A stretch of 64,000 nt of DNA from PMG-095 sp049324695 (GCA_049324695.1 JBMOMJ010000044.1:38548-102547); one strand, 5' to 3'. Shown: positions 17,754 through 27,565, numbered from the stretch's first letter. Numbers and translations are program-made. The notes: a model not told the origin generated them from the letters alone.

Positions 17754-18371
17754 ATGTCGGACCTCTTCGGGATCGTGCAACGCTCGAGCGAAATCATGGT
17801 CGTTCAACGCCGCGAGCTCGCCGAGCTTTTCGGTTTCGAAACGCGTAACAAGTACGCGCTCGAGGTGAATGGCACACCGATTGGTTTTGCTGCCGAGCAG
17901 GGCAAAGGAGGACTTGCGTTTCTTGCGCGCATGTTCTTGGGCCATTGGCGCACATTCGAGATTCATGTCTTCGACAACGCGCGCCACTTGATCTTGCGGG
18001 TGGTGCACCCGTTTCGCTTCTTCTTTCAGCGCCTCGAAGTGAGCGCGGTCGACGGACGCCCACTCGGCGCCATTCAGCAACGCTTCGCCTTCTTCTCGAA
18101 GCGCTTCGACGTCACGGACGCTGCGGGGAACCTCCGGCTCACCGTGTCGTCTCCTCTGTGGCGCCCGTGGAGCTTCGCCTTCGAGCGCGATGGCAACGTG
18201 CAGGCGCGCGTCGAAAAGAAATGGTCAGGGCTCCTGCGCGAAGCCTTTACCGACACCGATCGCTTTCGCGTAGCGTTCGAGTCCGCCGCCCTGAGCCCGG
18301 ACGATCGCGCGCTCGTGCTTGCTGCGGCGATCTTCATCGACCTGCAGTACTTCGAGCAGAAGGCCGACTGA
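17754..18371 (+). CDS. phospholipid scramblase/LURP-one-like protein
   Basis: A protein of 205 residues from the ATG at 17754 (GGGCGGC just upstream). The sequence has the tubby-like barrel pattern of scramblase-family proteins: the N-terminal IVQRSSEIMVVQRRELAEL, the NKYALEVNGTPIGFAAEQ strand pair, RHLILRVVHPFRFFFQRLEV, and a final hydrophobic helix LVLAAAIFIDLQYFE that matches the buried C-terminal helix. Bacterial members have no settled function. There is no signal peptide. It is a stand-alone gene between two secreted-protein genes. Confidence 0.7.
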   Translation: MSDLFGIVQRSSEIMVVQRRELAELFGFETRNKYALEVNGTPIGFAAEQGKGGLAFLARMFLGHWRTFEIHVFDNARHLILRVVHPFRFFFQRLEVSAVDGRPLGAIQQRFAFFSKRFDVTDAAGNLRLTVSSPLWRPWSFAFERDGNVQARVEKKWSGLLREAFTDTDRFRVAFESAALSPDDRALVLAAAIFIDLQYFEQKAD

Positions 18372-18605
18372 GTCAGTCACGCGGCGGGCCTCTTCCGTTC
18401 TGCCGATCAACCGGACGCGAGCAGGCAACGTTTCGAGGTGTCCGGTCAAACCGATGAGTTAGCTTTCGTCCTTCGAATCGCCGGAGATCCGCGAAACTGC
18501 GCGCCTCGGGTGAACCGGCACGAACGTTGCTGTGTCTCGCGCGTCGGGTGTGGCGTGCAGCTCGAGCACAGGGTTCGGCCACGGGCACGCGAAGGGAAAA
18601 GCGAG

Positions 18606-21122
18606 ATGCGTTTTCAACTGTCGACCTTTATGCTCGGCGTGCTCGCAACCAGCGCGGCGCACGCTCAAACGCTCACGAAGCTCTTTCAGGACGGCAGCAG
18701 CCCTACGACCACGTACGATTCCAAGGCGGTCAAGTTGGTTTCGTATGCTGATGCAGACGCGCGCTACGGCTCGTTCGCCTACGTCGATGTTGGTCACCGG
18801 CAGCGTTGGGGCGCCGTTCATGGTTTGTTCGCGTTCGATATCCGTGACATCCCTGTCGGCAGCGAAATTCGAGATGTTTCGCTGACCGTTTATCACGACG
18901 TGTCGAGCGCGGCTGCCACGATGGTGACGCTCGATCTGCACGAGCTCACACAAGCTTTCGTGGAGAACGAAACCAACTGGACCTTCGCGCAAAATAACGT
19001 TCCTTGGAGGACGTCAGGCGGTACCTACGAGCCCAAGATTCTGTCCAGCATTTCGCTCTCTCCAGCTACGGTTGTGGCTGGTCAGTTCAGTGTATTCTCC
19101 GGCAGCTACAACTTCCGCAGCGCGGTGCAGCGCGCACACGAGAGCTCCAAGGTCGTCTACCTGTTGGTCAAGTTACGCGACGAGAGCGGCGACGCCGAAC
19201 GCATGTTTCGCCTGCGCTCCGACAATCACGATATCAAGGCAACGCGGCCAACCCTCAGCGTCACGTACGCACCACAGTCGGCACCCGTGGTCGCCTCGTT
19301 CGGAGGCGGTGATTCCACAGGGACGATCCGCGCGGCGATTGATTCAGGAGCTGCGCGTGTAGTGATTCCACTAGTGAAGGTCAATGGCGTGCCTGCCGAC
19401 TGGGTGATAAGCGACACGATCCAACTGCGCGACAATCAGGAGCTCCAGCTAGAGGAAGGCGTCAGGGTCAGGGCCAAGTTGGCGACGTTGAGAACGGACC
19501 AGAAGATGTTCGTGGCCGAGGACAAAACCAACGTAAGAGTCGTGGGTCTTGGGTCGGGAGCCACCTTCATGATGAATCGTGGCGACTATTCGAATGTCGC
19601 GGAACAGGAACATGGGCATTGTTTAGCGTTTCTCGGAGCAAAAAACGCTGAAGTCACGAACATGAAGTTCGAGGACTGCTCTGGCGATGGCGTCTACGTC
19701 GGGCACGGCAAGGTCGCGCGCTTCAGTGACAACGTGCTCATTACGAATGTCCACACCAAGCGCGCCTTGCGAAACGGCTTGTCGATCACCTCAGCGAAAA
19801 ATGTGGTGGTGGACAACAGCTCGTTCAACGACGCGACGCACTTTCCGAATGGTCGTAAGCTCCCCAATGCTGGGATTGACCTCGAGCCCAATACGTCCGC
19901 CCAACCAATTTGGAACATCCTAATCCGCAACACGCGAGTGGAAGGTAATGGTTTAGGCAACGGCGACTTCGGCTACGGCTTCGTTGCTGCCCTCAACACG
20001 CCCAGCCAGCCGGCGAACCCGGTGTTGGCGCGGTTTTTGGACTGCACCGCGTTCAACAATCGAACGGGTTTTACCGCGTCCGCCAAGTTGGGTACTCCGG
20101 GATTGGTCGAGATCATTCGTGGTGTGAGCGATACCAGTACGGGGCCAGGCATCGAGATTGGGCCGAAGATTCCCTGCGAGCCCGGTGCCTCGAGCTGCAG
20201 CTACGAGTTGAATTTCATCGATTGCAAAGTGCGCAATGCCGGAACCGTTACCGGCGGCAAAATAGAGTTCCATTCCGGGCAATTGGCGCGATCGGGCGGA
20301 GTGAACTTCTCGAACTGTTTCGTTCAGGACAATACTCGTGCCTGGTTCATGAGCCATCGCACAGAGACGACCGCTCAGCTGTCCAGCATTTTTGGAAACT
20401 TCATCGTCGACAATCCGCACGGTGCTCGCGTCAACCTGGGGACTCTGAGGAACTCGGCCATCGACTGGGTGCTGGGTGACGGCGTTACGCCGATGCGAAT
20501 CTTCGTGCAGGGAGTTGCGCCGAAGGATAGTTATACGGAGCAACACGCTGCTCAGTTGCGTTCGAACAGCTCCACGCCCGACAACAACGGGAACATGGTC
20601 GTTGGCTACAACAACGCGAAGATCCGCAGCGTGCTGAGCTTCGACATTTCGGACATTCCGATCGGCAAGACCATCGACACAGTGCAGCTCCAGCTCACTC
20701 ACGTCGAGGTGGGCCAGGGCACGTCGCCGGTAGCGGTAAACTTGTACGCGATGACCAACAGCTTCAACGAGGCGGAGACTACGTGGTCGTTTGCGCGTAG
20801 TGGTGTGAGATGGAACACCGAGGGCGGCGACTTCTCGAGCACCGTGCTTTCCACCGTGACCGCGGTGCCAAGCGCGGTGCCGCGCTTTTCCAAGCTGGTG
20901 TTCCAGAACCAGAACGCGTTTCGCGATGCGGTCCGGCGCGCCTACAACGGCGACAAGGTCGTTCGGCTCATGGTTTCTCTCGCCGACGAAAGCGCGGCGG
21001 CGGGCACGCGTACGTTTACGCTGGCTACCGATGACTGGGCACCGCCCGATGCCAACGGCAACCCCGCTGGAAACGCCACGTTTCGCCCGCGACTAATCGT
21101 CACGTACACGCCAGGGCCGTGA
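18606..21122 (+). CDS. secreted protein with DNRLRE - right-handed beta-helix - DNRLRE architecture
   Basis: A protein of 838 residues from the ATG at 18606 (AAGGGAAAAG upstream). A signal peptide ends at SAAHA (about residue 20). Residues about 25-210 and 640-838 are two related DNRLRE-type (CBM96-like) modules: both carry a YGSFAYVDV/NMVVGYNNAKIR-like strand, FDI-DIP-G, ETTWSFA-type and RLMVSLADES-type motifs. Between them lies a right-handed parallel beta-helix (about 220-600) with PbH1-like repeats (NAEVTNMKFEDCSGDGVYVG, NVVVDNSSFNDAT). Such helices are common in polysaccharide lyases and adhesins. Likely carbohydrate binding or degradation outside the cell. Confidence 0.8.
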   Translation: MRFQLSTFMLGVLATSAAHAQTLTKLFQDGSSPTTTYDSKAVKLVSYADADARYGSFAYVDVGHRQRWGAVHGLFAFDIRDIPVGSEIRDVSLTVYHDVSSAAATMVTLDLHELTQAFVENETNWTFAQNNVPWRTSGGTYEPKILSSISLSPATVVAGQFSVFSGSYNFRSAVQRAHESSKVVYLLVKLRDESGDAERMFRLRSDNHDIKATRPTLSVTYAPQSAPVVASFGGGDSTGTIRAAIDSGAARVVIPLVKVNGVPADWVISDTIQLRDNQELQLEEGVRVRAKLATLRTDQKMFVAEDKTNVRVVGLGSGATFMMNRGDYSNVAEQEHGHCLAFLGAKNAEVTNMKFEDCSGDGVYVGHGKVARFSDNVLITNVHTKRALRNGLSITSAKNVVVDNSSFNDATHFPNGRKLPNAGIDLEPNTSAQPIWNILIRNTRVEGNGLGNGDFGYGFVAALNTPSQPANPVLARFLDCTAFNNRTGFTASAKLGTPGLVEIIRGVSDTSTGPGIEIGPKIPCEPGASSCSYELNFIDCKVRNAGTVTGGKIEFHSGQLARSGGVNFSNCFVQDNTRAWFMSHRTETTAQLSSIFGNFIVDNPHGARVNLGTLRNSAIDWVLGDGVTPMRIFVQGVAPKDSYTEQHAAQLRSNSSTPDNNGNMVVGYNNAKIRSVLSFDISDIPIGKTIDTVQLQLTHVEVGQGTSPVAVNLYAMTNSFNEAETTWSFARSGVRWNTEGGDFSSTVLSTVTAVPSAVPRFSKLVFQNQNAFRDAVRRAYNGDKVVRLMVSLADESAAAGTRTFTLATDDWAPPDANGNPAGNATFRPRLIVTYTPGP

Positions 21123-21153
21123 GCCGTGAGCGCAGTTGGCTGCGTGGTGAGGT

Positions 21154-21699
21154 TTACTTGACCACGCCGCACGCTATGCGCGCGCCGGCGTTGCCAGCCG
21201 GATCGGTCATTTCGTCGTCCATGCCAGCGTGAACGATTACGGCGCGGCCCACCACATCCATCGCCGAGCCGTCGCCGATCACTGCGCCGCTCTTGGAGAT
21301 CGAGATGGACGCTGCACCATCACTCCCCGCGGTGATGTTGCCGAGATCACCTAGGTGCGAGGTCGCGCTCGCTGGCGCGCCGTGCATGTGCATCTGAGGG
21401 TTCCAGTGGCCGCCGGCAGACATGCCGGTTGGGTCCGAGCAGTCACCGGTCTGATGCAGATGGAAGCCGTGCACGGAGCCCGGTTCGAATCCCTGCACCT
21501 TGCCAGTGATGGTGACCTTTCCGGTTGCTGCAGTGAACGTCACCTTGCCGCTGATTGCCGTATTGGTGCCGAGCCCGGTGATGTCCGCTGTCGCAGTTTT
21601 TGCTTCGCCATCGTCATCATCGCTGCCGCAGGCGGGCAGGTACGCGCACGCCGCGAGAGCGAAGAGAAGTTGAGTTGCCAGCTTTACGTGAGTGTTCAT
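21154..21699 (-). CDS. sodC: Cu/Zn superoxide dismutase family lipoprotein
   Basis: About 181 residues from the ATG at 21699. A lipoprotein-like signal ends in AYLPAC, followed by an acidic GSDDDDGE spacer. The Cu/Zn SOD fold is clear: GFHLHQTGDCSDP, AGGHWNP, HLGDLGNI and VVGRAVIVHAGMDD, supplying the Cu and Zn His ligands, the Zn Asp and the disulfide Cys (GDC ... IACGVV). It dismutates superoxide in the periplasm or at the surface. The C-terminal Arg near the active site (AGARIACG) is present. It is convergent with the beta-helix gene. Confidence 0.92.
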   Translation of the reverse strand: MNTHVKLATQLLFALAACAYLPACGSDDDDGEAKTATADITGLGTNTAISGKVTFTAATGKVTITGKVQGFEPGSVHGFHLHQTGDCSDPTGMSAGGHWNPQMHMHGAPASATSHLGDLGNITAGSDGAASISISKSGAVIGDGSAMDVVGRAVIVHAGMDDEMTDPAGNAGARIACGVVK

Positions 21700-22042
21700 G
21701 GGAGACGCTGTCCGGGTTTTTGAGGGCTCAATCAGCACGACTCATAAAACAGTCTTGGCGCGGACACAGTAGTGAATTTTTCGCGGCGATGAACCCCGGT
21801 CCGCCGACCGTGTGACATTCACGAAATCTGCGGCAAGCCGCCCCAGTGCGTTTGCGCAGAGCTGTCCCGCTGTCACACGCAATTCGATCACGCGTGGCTC
21901 TACGCGACAGCATCGCGGCTCGGGAAGCAGCTTCCCGCACACAGGAATCGTCACGGCGACGTCGGGGCATCGAACTTGCAGACGCAGCTCGCCACTTGCT
22001 CGAAGGATCAGGACGTCTCCAAAACGAGCGGCTGGAGCAACC
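21700..22042. other. intergenic region between divergent sodC and the sugar-dehydrogenase fusion gene
   Basis: No supported gene in these 343 bp. It must hold the two divergent promoters. No clear operator or -35/-10 element is visible, and no repeat above about 8 bp. Confidence 0.3.
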
Positions 22043-24001
22043 ATGCGAGAGTCACGATCGATCGAGGGCGGCGAGCTACGTCGAGGTCGGAAGCTGCTGC
22101 ATTGCCTGTTCGCGCTTTCCGGTGCGGCAGCGTTGGGCCTCGTGAGTCTCGCCTGCAGTGACGACAACTCCTCTACGAACGGAGGGCAGGGAGGCAACGG
22201 CGGCGCCACCGCCGGCAGTGCGGGAAAGGCGGCTACTGCAGGCAACGCAGGCGTCGGCGTCGGTGGCTCGAGCTCCTCCGTCGAAAACGCGCCGCTCGGA
22301 CCGAGCGCGGACGTGGAGGTGACGGGGCACATTTTCAAGCCTGAGCAACTACCAGCGCCAGACCTCTCGAAGTTGACGGTACCGCCTGGGTTCGTGATCA
22401 CTCAAGTCGCACAGGATCTCGGGAATGCACGCCTGATCGTGATCGGCCCTGACGGCAGCGTCTACATCACACGGCGGGAGCAAGGCGATGTGCTCTTGCT
22501 GAAGGATCTCGGCAACGGTGAGCTCGCGCCTCCGGTGCGCGCTGCTTCACGAGCCGGTTTGCATGGCCTCGCGCTCTACCAAGGCAAGGCGTTCATCGCG
22601 ACGCCTCACGAAGTATTTCGAGCCGACGTGCTGCCGGACGGCACCTTCGGCCCACTAGAAATGATCATTCACGACTTGCCGGACGCTGGTCAGCACAATA
22701 CCCGCACGCTGCAAATTGGGCCTGACGCGATGATGTACATCAGCATCGGTTCCACCTGTAACGAGTGCGCCGAAACCAACCCGGAGAGCGCAACTATTCT
22801 GCGTGCCTCACTCGATGGTAAGCGGCGCGCGATTTGGGCGAGCGGGCTCCGCGACACCATCGGCTGGGGCTGGCATCCGCAAACCGGGGAGCTGTGGGGT
22901 TTCGATCACGGCATCGATTGGCTCGGTGACGAAATCCCACCCGAAGAGATCAACAAGATCGAGCGCGGCAAGCGTTATGGTTGGCCCTATTTCTGGGGAA
23001 ACAACCAGGTCAATCCACGCGCCGATCCTCCCGCAGGTCTGAGTAAAGCCGAGTGGAAGAAGACCAGTGTGCCGATGGTGCTCGGCTACATGTCTCACGC
23101 TGCCCCGATGCAGATGTCGTTCTATGACGGACCTCAGTTTCCTCTCGAGTATCGGGGTGACGCGTTCGTGTCCATGCGTGGTTCGTGGAACCGCAAGCCT
23201 CCCGCGGGTTACGAGGTGGTGCGCGTGCGGTTTCAAAATGGGGAAGCTCGTTCGATCGAGCCGTTCGTCACCGGGTTCATTGCGCCGGAAGGTGAGTATG
23301 GAAGACCTTGCGGTAACGCAGTGGCCGCGGACGGAGCGTTGCTCTTCACCGACGATCGCAACGGCGTATTGTATCGCGTTGCGTACACCGGCACGCCGAA
23401 CGGCTTGCCTGCTTCCACGATTCCGCCGGATGCAATGTTGGAGCAAGCGGCGCAAGGCCACGCTGTTCCACTCGCAATTCAGCGCCCTGAAACAGCCACC
23501 ACGGAGCTCCTGAGCGTGGCCTCCACCGCGTTTAGCGAAGGCGGTCCCATCCCGGTGATCTATTCAGAATACGAGCAAGGTGCGAGCTTCCCAATCAGCT
23601 GGACCGCAGGGCCAGCGGGAACCAAGTCGTACGTGCTCATCATGGAGGACCCCGACGCGGCGATGCCAAAGCCGTTCGTGCATTGGGTTGCTTGGAACAT
23701 CCCGGCGCTCACGGGCCTACGCGAAGGGCTTCCAGAGCAAGACCTTCTTTCGGATCCGCCAGGTCTACGTCAGGGCATCAACTCGCGGGGGACCATCGGC
23801 TACTTGGGGCCGCGTCCGCCCGCTGGGGATCCGCCCCATGTTTATCACGTGCAGGTATTTGCCATCGACACGGTCCTCGAAATCCCAGTTACCGGGGCGA
23901 CCCGCGACGACGTGCTCACTGCGCTCACTGGGCACGTGCTCGCTAGCGGAGAGCTCACGGGAAGCTTCGCGCGACCTGCCGGTCAGGTGTCGCGGCCGTA
24001 A
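22043..24001 (+). CDS. PQQ-dependent sugar/sorbosone dehydrogenase-like lipoprotein fused to a YbhB/PEBP domain
   Basis: A protein of 652 residues from the ATG at 22043 (CTGGAGC upstream). A lipoprotein signal ends in LVSLAC, then a Gly/Ala/Ser linker. The beta-propeller (about 85-490) has glucose/sorbosone dehydrogenase motifs (VYITRREQGDVLLL, QHNTRTLQIGPDAMMYISIG, SGLRDTIGWGWHPQTGELWG, YGWPYFWGN). The last about 160 residues form a phosphatidylethanolamine-binding/Raf-kinase-inhibitor-like domain (PISWTAGPAGTKSYVLIMEDPDA, PFVHWVAWNIP, GTIGYLGPRPP, HVYHVQVFAIDT). A surface quinoprotein-like oxidoreductase with a ligand-binding partner domain is likely. The fusion is noteworthy. Confidence 0.85.
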   Translation: MRESRSIEGGELRRGRKLLHCLFALSGAAALGLVSLACSDDNSSTNGGQGGNGGATAGSAGKAATAGNAGVGVGGSSSSVENAPLGPSADVEVTGHIFKPEQLPAPDLSKLTVPPGFVITQVAQDLGNARLIVIGPDGSVYITRREQGDVLLLKDLGNGELAPPVRAASRAGLHGLALYQGKAFIATPHEVFRADVLPDGTFGPLEMIIHDLPDAGQHNTRTLQIGPDAMMYISIGSTCNECAETNPESATILRASLDGKRRAIWASGLRDTIGWGWHPQTGELWGFDHGIDWLGDEIPPEEINKIERGKRYGWPYFWGNNQVNPRADPPAGLSKAEWKKTSVPMVLGYMSHAAPMQMSFYDGPQFPLEYRGDAFVSMRGSWNRKPPAGYEVVRVRFQNGEARSIEPFVTGFIAPEGEYGRPCGNAVAADGALLFTDDRNGVLYRVAYTGTPNGLPASTIPPDAMLEQAAQGHAVPLAIQRPETATTELLSVASTAFSEGGPIPVIYSEYEQGASFPISWTAGPAGTKSYVLIMEDPDAAMPKPFVHWVAWNIPALTGLREGLPEQDLLSDPPGLRQGINSRGTIGYLGPRPPAGDPPHVYHVQVFAIDTVLEIPVTGATRDDVLTALTGHVLASGELTGSFARPAGQVSRP

Positions 24002-24014
24002 GGCAGCGTCCAAG

Positions 24015-24998
24015 TTAAAACGCGCGCGCGAGCTCGTCGAAAACCTGGAAAAAGCGTGCTCGCCGCGCGTCGGTTTCCATCAGGATTTCGTGGAAGGCGC
24101 CAGCGACTTCACGGTACACGCCGCGCTGAGTGCGCAAGGTGAACCGCCGAATGGGCTCGTTTCGTACGACGCGATCTTCTCCCGCGCCCACGGCCACGAG
24201 CGGGCACTGAATGCGTTCGGCGACGCCCGGCGAAGCCAAGTGCGCGCGGAGGTCGAGACCGAATTGTAGCCAGCGCCAGGTTGGTTCTCCGATCACCAAT
24301 TCCGGATGCGCTCGGTAGAGCGTCTGCATGCGCTCGTAGCGAGTCCGATCATGCGTGAGTACATTGGTTTCGAAGCTGACGCCGAACGGATCCGTCTGCC
24401 GACGCACGAGTCGCGTCCCGAAGCCGGCGCGCATCGCGACGCTCACGATGCGACGCGCCGCGCGGATTGGGATCTGCCCTGTCGAAAATTCCATCATCGG
24501 CGCGCACAACGCTGCCGCATCGAACCCACCGAACACTTCGTGAGCCGACGCATCTGCCAACGCCGCCGCGCTGAGGGCGCCGCCCATCGAATGTCCCACG
24601 ACGATCCACGGCCGCGGAAGCTCCGCTGCATGCTTGGAGACGATGTCGGTGTAGTCGGCGAGCAGAGCCTGAAAGCTGCCTTCGACATCACCTGCAAGTG
24701 AATCGGGGAGAAAGCGCTGCGACAGCCCTTGGCCCGCCCAATCGTGCACGAGCACGTGATAACCGCGTGCGACCAAGTCTGCGATGACTTCCTGATACTT
24801 CTCGATCGGTTCGGTACGACCGGGACTCAGGATCACCGAGCCGCGTACGGTTGTGGGTGGCGCAAACCGCGCGCTGCGCAATCGCCGACCCGAGCGTGCG
24901 TAGAGCCAAATCGCGTTACCAGCGGGCAGCTGCGGTGCGGCGTCGTGAAATAGCGGAGCAGGTTCTGTGCGGAGGGTGTGAACGTGCAAGCGCGCCAT
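24015..24998 (-). CDS. alpha/beta hydrolase, lysophospholipase/monoacylglycerol lipase type
   Basis: A protein of 327 residues from the ATG at 24998 (AGGA upstream); longer frames add an Arg-rich tail. It belongs to the Hydrolase_4/serine aminopeptidase S33 family. Motifs: the oxyanion region GSVILSPGRTEPIEKYQ, ARGYHVLVHDWAGQGLS, nucleophile elbow VVGHSMGG, acid in GAGEDRVV and His in AGAFHEIL. There is no signal peptide, so it probably acts on lysolipids or monoglycerides at the inner membrane. It is divergent from the exported protein gene at 25130 with 131 bp between. Confidence 0.88.
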   Translation of the reverse strand: MARLHVHTLRTEPAPLFHDAAPQLPAGNAIWLYARSGRRLRSARFAPPTTVRGSVILSPGRTEPIEKYQEVIADLVARGYHVLVHDWAGQGLSQRFLPDSLAGDVEGSFQALLADYTDIVSKHAAELPRPWIVVGHSMGGALSAAALADASAHEVFGGFDAAALCAPMMEFSTGQIPIRAARRIVSVAMRAGFGTRLVRRQTDPFGVSFETNVLTHDRTRYERMQTLYRAHPELVIGEPTWRWLQFGLDLRAHLASPGVAERIQCPLVAVGAGEDRVVRNEPIRRFTLRTQRGVYREVAGAFHEILMETDARRARFFQVFDELARAF

Positions 24999-25129
24999 TG
25001 TAGTTCCTGGCTCGGCTGCGAGAGAAGTCGTGCGCACTTGCAGCGCGAAAGAAGCCCAAGCCGTTCGCTCCGCTGCGTGTCCAATCGGCCAGGGTTGGGT
25101 GGAGGTGGTCCTTGCAATAGGAGCTCTGA

Positions 25130-26218
25130 ATGACCCGACGCGCCTCGATCTCTCATGCAGCGGCACTCGTTGCCGCCAGCGCGCTTTCTTTCGTTGGTAT
25201 TCGCGCAGCGCACGCCGGCGCGGTCGAGACGAACTCCGCGGCGTGTGGAAGTGCACCCGCAAGCTGGAATGTCCCGGATGGGGCGTTGGTGATCAGCCGC
25301 TCGGGTGGAGTGATTGATGCGGTGCTGAGCGCAGTCGGCGAGTACTACACTCACTCGATGATTTCACACGGTCCTGAAAGTGTGGTGTCGCATTCCACCA
25401 TGTACATGCCTGGGACCACGGGCTGGCCGACGTACTGCAGCACTCCCTTGAATCCAAATGAACTGCGCAGCGGGTATCCTGGCGCTTCGCAGATCGATCA
25501 GGGCGCTATCTACGCATTTCTCTACCTCGACGGTGAGCAGGTCCAGCACATCATTTATCAGCGCAGCATGCGGCAGGGAGAACACGACGAGCGCGGCGCG
25601 GAGGTGACGCAATTTCTGGGCGCCGAGCTAGCACGTCAGCGCGTCGTCTCACGCCAAGATCCTTCGCTGGATCTCGCGCGTTTCCTGCACCATCAAACCG
25701 GTGCTGCCTTCAACTATGTCCTCTATCAGTACCGAAATCAGGAGCAGCTGAACCTCGGTGCGCCCGCTTGGAATGATGGCAGCGTGTGCTCCACGTTCCT
25801 TGCGTACGCTCATCACATGGCCGGTAACGGGGCTGCGCTACCCAAAACGTACGCTCACGAACAGATGGTCGCGGCGGGCGACGCGTTGTACGCGGCGGTT
25901 GATGATCGCTGCAACCGCGATACGGGTTGGTTGCTCGACGTCGCGTCGAGAGCGAGCTGTTTCGAAGGCATTTGCGACGACGCAGCGCGACAGACCAGAA
26001 ACTGCATGGCGAGTGGCGTCTGCGATTCGGACGACGCGAAGTATTGGACCCAGCTCGCGCAGGACTCGAATGCGGTAGCGGTCTCCATCAGCCCCGATCG
26101 CCTAGGTGGGTGGAGTGGCAATCCATACGAGGGGGACGGCGTCAGCGTGTGGGCGAGCGACGTGGGCGCCGAGGTTCAATGGAACTCCGGCGGCGATGTG
26201 TACGGTTGCTGGTTTTGA
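25130..26218 (+). CDS. exported protein, possible permuted NlpC/P60-type papain-fold enzyme
   Basis: A protein of 362 residues. The ATG at 25130 has AGGAG at good spacing. The signal peptide is about 1-30 (ending AAHAG). The core follows the order of permuted NlpC/P60 proteins (YiiX/YaeF type): GALVISRSGG..., then YTHSMISHGPESVVSHS with a candidate His, and later a Cys in GSVCSTFLAYAHH, where the family has CSxFV. Ten or more Cys suggest disulfides in the C-terminal third. This would be a cell-wall amidase or lipid/acyl hydrolase. The assignment rests on motif order only and needs a profile search. Confidence 0.45.
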   Translation: MTRRASISHAAALVAASALSFVGIRAAHAGAVETNSAACGSAPASWNVPDGALVISRSGGVIDAVLSAVGEYYTHSMISHGPESVVSHSTMYMPGTTGWPTYCSTPLNPNELRSGYPGASQIDQGAIYAFLYLDGEQVQHIIYQRSMRQGEHDERGAEVTQFLGAELARQRVVSRQDPSLDLARFLHHQTGAAFNYVLYQYRNQEQLNLGAPAWNDGSVCSTFLAYAHHMAGNGAALPKTYAHEQMVAAGDALYAAVDDRCNRDTGWLLDVASRASCFEGICDDAARQTRNCMASGVCDSDDAKYWTQLAQDSNAVAVSISPDRLGGWSGNPYEGDGVSVWASDVGAEVQWNSGGDVYGCWF

Positions 26219-26224
26219 GGCACC

Positions 26225-27565
26225 ATGGACCAAGGTCACAAGTGGTCGCCGGCCAGGCGCTGGGGAATTCGCGCCGCGCTCCTCGCGCTAGTCATGGCTG
26301 CACTCGCGCTCTGGCTGTTCCGGCCGGTGCGCGTTGCCGAGCAAACGCCGCCGCCCGAGCCGACACGTCCGCGAACTGCGTGGCCCGCCCCTGCGGTAGA
26401 GCCGGTTGCCGCTGCCGTGACCACAAAAGCCAAGGCCAGCGCGCCATCGCCGCCGGTGATCGACGAGATAAGCATCGAAAAGACGGAACTCTGTGCCGGC
26501 GAAGAGAACCTCGTTACTGTGAAAGCTCATTCCGGCGATGGCAACACCGAGCTTCGCTACGTCATTGCGGGGCAAGCAGGCAATCCGGTGCCGCTCCGCG
26601 TGTATCGTGCAGACGACGGTCCGACACCTTCACGGCGTGTCAGCGTGTTCGCTGCTGGCGCCGCGGTGCACGCTGAAGTTCCAGCGTTTCACGTCAAAGA
26701 TTGCGGGGAGCAGTCGATCGCGCTGGTGAGTCATCGCGCGCTTCCGAATCGCCTCGACGAAATCGAGTTCGATGTGCGAGTGCTGCATGCTCCGCGCGCC
26801 TTCGTTGCACATCGCTATGAGTGGAGCTTTGGCGACGGAAGCTTCGCCACCACACGCGAGCCTGTGGTCTCGCACTCGTACGCTAGTCGCCTTCAGCGCA
26901 GCGTCTACTCACGCTATCTGGCGGAGGTGCGCGTCGTGGACGACTCTGGGCGAAGCATTCGTGGTCGACATTCGCTCGAGCTTCTGAATCGAGCCGAGCA
27001 AGTCTTGCGCGAACGAGGCATCGTTTTGATCCAGGCCGAACTCACGCCGCGTTTTCCGGAAATGGACGCTCACGGCACCTTGCGCCAGCGAGTGCGCTTG
27101 TTTCATCAAGCAGATGCGTCCGTCGTGTTGGATAGCGTCGGCTTGGAGCGCGGCCGCAAAGGCAACCAGCGCGTGTTGCCCGAGGGGCTCGAAAAAGTCG
27201 AACCCAACGCGGCGCTGGGAATTAGCGCAATTCCAACGGGAAAAGGCGTCGAGATCGAGCTCGTGTTGCCACGTGACCGAGAGCCGGACGTGATGACGTT
27301 CACGTATGTGTTGTCCGGACGCGTCGGGGACCACGTGGCGCGCGGCTCATTCTCATTGATGCGGCCGCCTGTCGCACCAACACGCGAACACCATCGGCCA
27401 GTTACTTCAGCCGCGCTCAAAGCGAAGATCGTCGCCGCTCAGCGCATCTTGGGTAAGCCGTTGGTCAGCGCTGAAGAACTTGGTTCTCTCGAGCGCCGTG
27501 GTGCGTTCGAAAATCTCTGCTCGGGCGGTTCATGCGAGAGCGAGCCGCACGTAGCTCGCTTTTGA
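26225..27565 (+). CDS. membrane-anchored protein with a PKD-like domain, function unknown
   Basis: A protein of 446 residues starting six bases after the previous stop, so likely the same operon. One N-terminal membrane helix (WGIRAALLALVMAALALWLF, about 13-32) is followed by a Pro-rich spacer and an exported body. A PKD-like module is suggested by YEWSFGDGSF ... VVSHSY at about 198-220. The rest is beta-rich without a family I recognise. The C-terminus has a short Cys-bearing CSGGSCES segment. Because of its position it may work with the preceding putative papain-fold protein. Confidence 0.6.
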   Translation: MDQGHKWSPARRWGIRAALLALVMAALALWLFRPVRVAEQTPPPEPTRPRTAWPAPAVEPVAAAVTTKAKASAPSPPVIDEISIEKTELCAGEENLVTVKAHSGDGNTELRYVIAGQAGNPVPLRVYRADDGPTPSRRVSVFAAGAAVHAEVPAFHVKDCGEQSIALVSHRALPNRLDEIEFDVRVLHAPRAFVAHRYEWSFGDGSFATTREPVVSHSYASRLQRSVYSRYLAEVRVVDDSGRSIRGRHSLELLNRAEQVLRERGIVLIQAELTPRFPEMDAHGTLRQRVRLFHQADASVVLDSVGLERGRKGNQRVLPEGLEKVEPNAALGISAIPTGKGVEIELVLPRDREPDVMTFTYVLSGRVGDHVARGSFSLMRPPVAPTREHHRPVTSAALKAKIVAAQRILGKPLVSAEELGSLERRGAFENLCSGGSCESEPHVARF

